From: Candidatus Heimdallarchaeota archaeon
GTDB taxonomy: Archaea > Asgardarchaeota > Heimdallarchaeia > Heimdallarchaeales > Heimdallarchaeaceae
Assembly (NCBI GenBank): GCA_023135215.1
Contig: JAGLTP010000456.1
Span: 1-10,670 of the forward strand
Direction of reading: 5' to 3'
Length of the DNA stretch: 10,670 nt
The notes under the pieces were generated by a model that did no database searches, was not told the origin of the DNA, and was given only the letters and a program-made list of their open reading frames with translations. A program made the position numbers and the translations under genes. Below, one piece after another: positions 6,856 through 10,670 of this stretch; within the stretch, counting starts at the first letter, position 1; each line of letters begins with the position of its first letter.

Positions 6856-7720
6856 CTTCGGGAGTAAAAGGTTCTATATGTATGATTAGATCTTTAAAAA
6901 GACCAGTTGCTTCGAGTTGTTCTTTTACTCCTTCTGAAATTTCATGTGCTTTCAATATTGATAATTTAGGGTCAACTAAGATATGAAAATCTCCTGTATA
7001 GGTTCCAAGAATAGATCTTAATCGGATAATATGTACTTCCTTTACTTCTTCTGGTATGAGTGCAATTTTCTTCAGTTTATCAACAATCTCTTCGGATGGC
7101 CCTCTATCTAATAATTCGGGTAATGAGATTTTCACAATATCAAAACCAGTGTATAAAATCAATGCTACAATAATAAAAGCGCATACTGGATCCAACCACC
7201 ATACATCGAAAATTGCACCAACAAAAGCTATACTAACAAAAACAGAAGCAAAAGCATCAGTTCTATAATTCTTTGCATTAGCAATGATGACAGGTGAGTT
7301 GATTTTCTTTCCTATTCTAACGAGAACTAAAGACATTATTATCTTGCCAAAAAATGATATTATTGCAGCTGCTAAAATCAGATAATTTAATGTTAATGGT
7401 ATGCGTTCTCTCAATCTACCTATGGATTCGCTTGCTATGAAATAAGAGGAAACAAACAGAGTAAGTGCAATGGCTAAACTAAAAACAAATTGATATTTAT
7501 GGTGACCAAAAGGATGAGAAGGATCTGCAGGTTTTTTGCTAATTCGTTCCCCAATTCCAGCAAAACCTGCGGTAACGAGATCTAAAATAGAATCGAATCC
7601 ATCTGCAATTAAACTAATGGAGTTAAATAAAAAGCCAATTACGAGTTTTAATACTACAAGTAAAGCATTTCCTCCAATTGAAATTATATTTGCAATTGCA
7701 GTTAAACTAATGGACACCAT
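6836..7720 (-). CDS. Cation diffusion facilitator (YiiP-like) metal efflux transporter
   Basis: CDF-family membrane protein, 294 aa, expected to export divalent metal ions in exchange for protons. About six membrane helices precede a cytoplasmic domain from about residue 205. TM2 carries D43-SIL-D47, equivalent to the DxxxD of YiiP. The TM2-TM3 loop keeps the D66, H69, H73 pattern of the YiiP second zinc site. The cytoplasmic domain keeps His230, His246, His259 and His281, with Glu283 where YiiP has Asp. The TM5 site reads N151-YRT-D155, where Asn replaces the usual His of HxxxD, so metal selectivity may differ from zinc. The ATG at 7720 is preferred over a TTG at 7741 because a TATA-like box lies about 28 nt before the ATG and the TTG would sit next to it. 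The family is certain; the metal is unknown. Confidence 0.9.
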   Translation of the reverse strand: MVSISLTAIANIISIGGNALLVVLKLVIGFLFNSISLIADGFDSILDLVTAGFAGIGERISKKPADPSHPFGHHKYQFVFSLAIALTLFVSSYFIASESIGRLRERIPLTLNYLILAAAIISFFGKIIMSLVLVRIGKKINSPVIIANAKNYRTDAFASVFVSIAFVGAIFDVWWLDPVCAFIIVALILYTGFDIVKISLPELLDRGPSEEIVDKLKKIALIPEEVKEVHIIRLRSILGTYTGDFHILVDPKLSILKAHEISEGVKEQLEATGLFKDLIIHIEPFTPEERLEGE

Positions 7721-7743
7721 TGAACAGAAAAGAGAAGACAAAG

Positions 7744-7751
7744 AAATAAAT
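7744..7751 (-). promoter_or_regulatory. TATA-like box for the cation transporter gene
   Basis: The minus strand reads ATTTATTT, centred about 27.5 nt before the ATG at 7720, the same spacing as at the other gene starts here. It is a weak match in AT-rich DNA. The alternative box at 7776-7783 would give a leader of about 35 nt. Confidence 0.4.
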
Positions 7752-7775
7752 CTTATGGTAAAATGACTTTCTTTG

Positions 7776-7783
7776 AATATATA
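7776..7783 (-). promoter_or_regulatory. Alternative TATA box for the cation transporter gene
   Basis: The minus strand reads TATATATT, a stronger TATA match than 7744-7751. It lies just beyond the tldE terminator tract. Transcription would start near 7754. I see no Shine-Dalgarno in the resulting leader, which weakens it as the main promoter. Confidence 0.3.
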
Positions 7784-7793
7784 GGTTTAATGT

Positions 7794-7801
7794 AAAAAAA
7801 A
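7794..7801 (-). terminator. T8 tract after tldE
   Basis: Eight consecutive T on the minus strand begin 6 nt after the tldE stop. Archaeal RNA polymerase can terminate at oligo-T tracts without a hairpin. This would separate the tldD-tldE transcript from the cation transporter gene that follows in the same direction. Confidence 0.55.
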
Positions 7802-7807
7802 GAGGAT

Positions 7808-9157
7808 TTACTTTCCTCCACTTATTCGGATTGGAGATAGCAAAACCCAAGGAGCAATATGACCACTTCTATTTTCTGTTTCTTTGCTGACCCCTTCAAT
7901 TTTATCAAAAATATCGTACACTGTGCATCCGACCACAGCTTCCTTTACTGGATATTGGATTTCTCCATCTTTAACATAGAATCCTTGATTGATTTGATCG
8001 GAAATCTGGGGACGATTACCACTAGATTCAAGTGATGAATCAATTAATAATATACCTTCTTTCAAATCACTTAACATTTCATCTTTAGCGATATTACCGC
8101 TTTTAAAGTTCAAAGAATATGGAGAAGGTCTTGGTTTAGATGCAAAAGAAAATCTTGATGCATGTCCTGTATTCTCTAATCCAACTAAAGGTGCAGTGTA
8201 AGAATCTGTAATATAAGTTTGAAGTACTCCATCCTCTACTAATTGAATCTTCTTTGGAACTACACCTTCATCATCAAACGGAGATGAATCAACGCCACCT
8301 GGATAAAACGGATCGTCAAAAACACTCAATTTAGGAGAACTGATTTGATCACCAATTTTATCTATAAAAAAAGCTGTTCTATTGAACACATTAAATGCAT
8401 TTATACCGTTTGCTAGTATTGGTGCTAAAGTACCGTATGTTGTTTCTGGATCCATAAGTATTGGAAGATCTATTGATTCTATCTTTTGAGAACCAAGCAT
8501 TTTAAGGGCTCTCTCTCCAGATAATTTGCCGATTGAGAGATGATCAAATTCCTTGAGAGTGGTTTGTGCATCATAATGGTAAGAACTGCCGATATCGTCT
8601 CCGTCACTGAATTTTGTGCTAAGAAAACCACCAACAGATGTTTGTACAGAATGTCTATCTATACCTGCTGAATTTATAATAAAACGTTCTCCCTTTCCTG
8701 CAGAGAAATTACCACCAATAATCGCATCCTCTTTGATTTTAGCCTCTTGAATAGAAGCTAAGATTAATTCTGTAAAGTCTTCAATGGAAAGTTCTGAAAT
8801 ATTATCATCATAACGATCTGGAATATTTGGAGTAGGAGAAGTATCTGATGGTAGAGATATGAAATTAGTGTCAGGAGGACTAACTTTTGCCAAAGAAACT
8901 GCTTCACTAACTGTTTTTTCGATCGATTCTTGAGAGAAAATGGTTGTTGAAGCCATTCCAGTAGCTTTGTTTTTAATAATCCTGATACCTAACCCTGAAT
9001 TACTTGTATCAGTAAAACGTCTGATTGAACCTCTTTCAATTTGGACTCCCCTAACTGTACCATAAAGGGTATAAGCTTCTACTTGATCTGCTCCCTTACT
9101 AAGACCGATTCTAATTACTTTTTCCGCTAAATCATGAAGATTAAAATCTGAACTCAT
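7808..9157 (-). CDS. tldE: TldE/PmbA-family subunit of the TldD/TldE peptidase
   Basis: Non-catalytic partner (449 aa) of the TldD/TldE heterodimer. In bacteria that complex is an unusual metallopeptidase degrading unfolded peptides and maturing microcin B17; its archaeal role is not settled. Length matches E. coli TldE/PmbA (about 450 aa). Family-like segments are SGLGIRIIKNKATGMAST near the N-terminus (about 54-71), SPFDDEGVVPKK (about 300-311) and the C-terminal region from about 400. The HExxxH motif of TldD is absent; the corresponding region reads MDPETTYGTLAPILANG. The gene overlaps tldD by one base (TAATG) and has AGGAGGG 8 nt before its ATG, so the two are probably translationally coupled in about equal amounts. 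A T8 tract follows the stop. No truncation or frameshift is seen. Confidence 0.92.
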   Translation of the reverse strand: MSSDFNLHDLAEKVIRIGLSKGADQVEAYTLYGTVRGVQIERGSIRRFTDTSNSGLGIRIIKNKATGMASTTIFSQESIEKTVSEAVSLAKVSPPDTNFISLPSDTSPTPNIPDRYDDNISELSIEDFTELILASIQEAKIKEDAIIGGNFSAGKGERFIINSAGIDRHSVQTSVGGFLSTKFSDGDDIGSSYHYDAQTTLKEFDHLSIGKLSGERALKMLGSQKIESIDLPILMDPETTYGTLAPILANGINAFNVFNRTAFFIDKIGDQISSPKLSVFDDPFYPGGVDSSPFDDEGVVPKKIQLVEDGVLQTYITDSYTAPLVGLENTGHASRFSFASKPRPSPYSLNFKSGNIAKDEMLSDLKEGILLIDSSLESSGNRPQISDQINQGFYVKDGEIQYPVKEAVVGCTVYDIFDKIEGVSKETENRSGHIAPWVLLSPIRISGGK

Positions 9158-10551
9158 TAACCATTCCCTCCTACCACTACCTCAGTTACTGCTAGATTCG
9201 GACCCCCTCCAGCGATAGGAACCCATTGTCCCCCCTTCCCACAATTTCCTTTAAAAGCTGGCTCCCATTTGTTGCCAACAGCATATACATTATTTAGAAC
9301 TTCTAAGATTAGACCAGTCATACCAACATTGCCCATCAAATCTGTAATCTCTCCATTTTCAACAAAATAACCTGATTGACAATTAAAGGAAAATTGACCT
9401 TTATCAGTTAAAACATATCCACTGTAGGATTTACATAAATATACACCATCCTTGGTCATTTCCGCTATTTCTTCTAAAGACATATCACCAGGACCAACAT
9501 ATGTATTACTCATTCTTGATAGAGGAGTGTAATTGAAATTCATGGTTCTCCCTGCTCCGTTTGGTTCTAAATCCATAGCTTCTGCAGTTTCAAGCGTATG
9601 AAGGTATTCATTTACTACACCTTCTTTTACAAGAATTCGTTTTTGAGCTTTAGTTCCCTCAGAATCATACTTAAAAGAACCTCTAAGAGTTGGGATAGTA
9701 GGATCATCATAAACATTGATTTGTTCAACACCAACTTTTTCACCAATTTTACCTTCAAGAATTGAACGTTTAGCAATAATGGAATCTGCTTCAGTAGCAT
9801 GACCAAATGCTTCGTGAATGAATACACCTGTGAGTGAGGGATCCATTATAACTTTCATTTTACCTGAAGGCGGACTTCTTGCGCTTATGAGCTTTTCTAC
9901 TTCTTCAGCAGCCTTTAATCCTTCTTTTTCAGAATTCCATCCCTCTATCAACTCCCATCCTCCTGTTCCCCCTAGAGAACCTGTCACATTTTGCATTTTG
10001 ACTCCTTCTCTACCAATAACATTTTTACCTATTCTAATTACATGATTTTCAGTTTCTACTTTTGTTCCTTTGTTATTAACAATAACCTCTTCTCTATGAG
10101 ATTCTTGGTAATATGATGTTGATTCTGCTATAGCATCTGAAAAATGTCTTGCTGCTTTCTCAGTTTCTACAATCTTTTCAATTTTTACTTCTTTATCTAT
10201 TTCTCTAGGATCTATTTCGATTTTTGTAATCTCCTTTCCTTCATAGACCCACTTGTCGCTGATGTTCCTTTTTTGTTCAGTGTATTTTGATCCAGCTTTA
10301 GCAATTCTTATTGCTTTTTTAGCTGCTTTAATTATTGATTCTTTATCAGTATTTACAATTGTTGTAAAACCCCAAGCATTGTCAATCAATGCTCTTATTG
10401 CGATTCCTCCCATGGTTTGATTACTAATACTGTCAAATCTCCCATTTCTGACAGTAAAAGATTCTCCCATCGAATAAGAATGTCGTATATCTAAGAAATC
10501 TTTTGTTGCTAAAGGGACTTTATTTAGCGCCTGTTCCAGTTTATCTAGCAT
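9157..10551 (-). CDS. tldD: TldD-family metallopeptidase, catalytic subunit
   Basis: Catalytic subunit (464 aa; E. coli TldD is about 480) of the TldD/TldE peptidase. The metal-binding motif HEAFGH (246-251) sits in the typical setting SLTGVFIHEAFGHATEAD. The Cys known as third metal ligand in E. coli TldD has its counterpart in Cys437, within NCGKGGQWVPIAGGGP near the C-terminus. The active site therefore looks intact. The ATG at 10551 has no Shine-Dalgarno but a TATA-like box centred about 28 nt upstream, so a leaderless mRNA is likely. The gene heads a two-gene operon with tldE. The two proteins are distant paralogues that form a closed chamber admitting unfolded peptides. No peptide precursor or modification enzyme is visible nearby, so a general peptide-turnover role is as likely as maturation of a dedicated peptide. 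Confidence 0.94.
   Translation of the reverse strand: MLDKLEQALNKVPLATKDFLDIRHSYSMGESFTVRNGRFDSISNQTMGGIAIRALIDNAWGFTTIVNTDKESIIKAAKKAIRIAKAGSKYTEQKRNISDKWVYEGKEITKIEIDPREIDKEVKIEKIVETEKAARHFSDAIAESTSYYQESHREEVIVNNKGTKVETENHVIRIGKNVIGREGVKMQNVTGSLGGTGGWELIEGWNSEKEGLKAAEEVEKLISARSPPSGKMKVIMDPSLTGVFIHEAFGHATEADSIIAKRSILEGKIGEKVGVEQINVYDDPTIPTLRGSFKYDSEGTKAQKRILVKEGVVNEYLHTLETAEAMDLEPNGAGRTMNFNYTPLSRMSNTYVGPGDMSLEEIAEMTKDGVYLCKSYSGYVLTDKGQFSFNCQSGYFVENGEITDLMGNVGMTGLILEVLNNVYAVGNKWEPAFKGNCGKGGQWVPIAGGGPNLAVTEVVVGGNG
9166..9172 (-). promoter_or_regulatory. Shine-Dalgarno of tldE
   Basis: The minus strand reads AGGAGGG, 8 nt before the tldE ATG and inside the last codons of tldD (Gly-Gly). It is a near-perfect anti-16S match and fixes the start at 9157. 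Confidence 0.75.
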
Positions 10552-10575
10552 GTTGCTCTGTTCTCAAATTTGGAT

Positions 10576-10583
10576 ATTATAAA
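10576..10583 (-). promoter_or_regulatory. TATA box of the tldD-tldE operon
   Basis: The minus strand reads TTTATAAT, close to the archaeal TATA consensus. It is centred about 28.5 nt before the tldD ATG. It is the best-matching promoter in the window and implies a leaderless transcript. Confidence 0.6.
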
Positions 10584-10620
10584 TCTAATTATAACATGCT
10601 TTTTGTACATTTTTTTGGTG

Positions 10621-10628
10621 TTTAAATA
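10621..10628 (+). promoter_or_regulatory. Possible divergent TATA box at the right edge
   Basis: TTTAAATA on the plus strand would start transcription near 10650, leading out of the window. No ATG lies at the leaderless spacing; the next usable one is at 10664 and only a few bases of it are seen. The match is partly symmetrical and may be chance in AT-rich DNA. I see nothing else in 10584-10670. Confidence 0.25.
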
Positions 10629-10670
10629 AGGCAGTGTAGATTATGCATTGAAGGATTGTAGCTATGCACC

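Noticed and set aside
7739..7741. TTG start for the cation transporter
   Set aside because: It lies next to the TATA-like box at 7744-7751, and the seven added residues match nothing expected; the ATG at 7720 is better placed.
9818..10045. 75-residue plus-strand reading frame inside tldD
   Set aside because: It runs opposite the conserved TldD region that includes the metal motif; it is a shadow with no independent signals.
10610..10616. T7 tract on the plus strand as a terminator
   Set aside because: No plus-strand gene ends upstream of it; the neighbouring gene reads in the opposite direction, so there is no transcript for it to end.
10652..10670. Possible start of a tRNA gene at the right edge
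   Set aside because: TTGTAGCTATG after a TATA-like box looked like an acceptor stem followed by TAGCT, but the invariant A14 of the D-loop is missing in any sensible register and the rest is outside the window.

Overview
The window is AT-rich DNA (roughly two thirds A+T by eye) with tightly packed genes. It most likely comes from an archaeon. The reasons are a geranylgeranyl-reductase-family flavoprotein of the kind that saturates archaeal lipids, a TldD/TldE pair, TATA-like boxes centred about 28 nt upstream of ATG start codons (the spacing of leaderless archaeal transcripts), and Shine-Dalgarno sequences of the GGTGAT/AGGAGG type found only in front of genes inside operons. The large two-FtsX-domain permease and the low-GC, Lys/Asn/Ile-rich proteins would suit an Asgard-type lineage, but that is a guess from general character and not a diagnosis.

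Left part (1-4918, + strand): a tightly coupled transporter operon. It holds a large FtsX/MacB-type permease whose start lies outside the window, a LolD/MacB-type ABC ATPase, and a second ATPase of the same family fused behind about 400 residues of a soluble helical region I cannot assign with confidence. The three genes are joined by 4-nt and 0-nt gaps, and both junctions use the same GGTGAT-N3-ATG arrangement. The operon meets a convergent gene tail to tail, with overlapping stop codons inside a stem-loop that is followed by a U-rich tract.

Middle part (4915-7800): the geranylgeranyl reductase homologue (- strand) and a small DinB-fold metalloprotein (+ strand) diverge from a 98-bp promoter region. 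The DinB gene converges on a cation diffusion facilitator (- strand), with a perfect 11-bp inverted repeat across the junction. The cation transporter carries Asn where YiiP-type transporters have the TM5 metal-binding His.

Right part (7794-10670, - strand): a tldD-tldE operon whose genes overlap by one base (TAATG). The metal site of TldD is intact and TldE lacks it, as expected for the heterodimeric peptidase. The operon has a TATA-like box upstream and a T8 tract just after the tldE stop. The last 119 bases hold the tldD promoter and a possible divergent promoter, with no recognisable gene.

The best candidate for something undescribed is the transporter operon, because of the helical extension on its second ATPase. 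The other genes belong to known families, with a few noteworthy residue changes. There is no gene-free stretch over 300 bases, and I saw no mobile element or CRISPR array.
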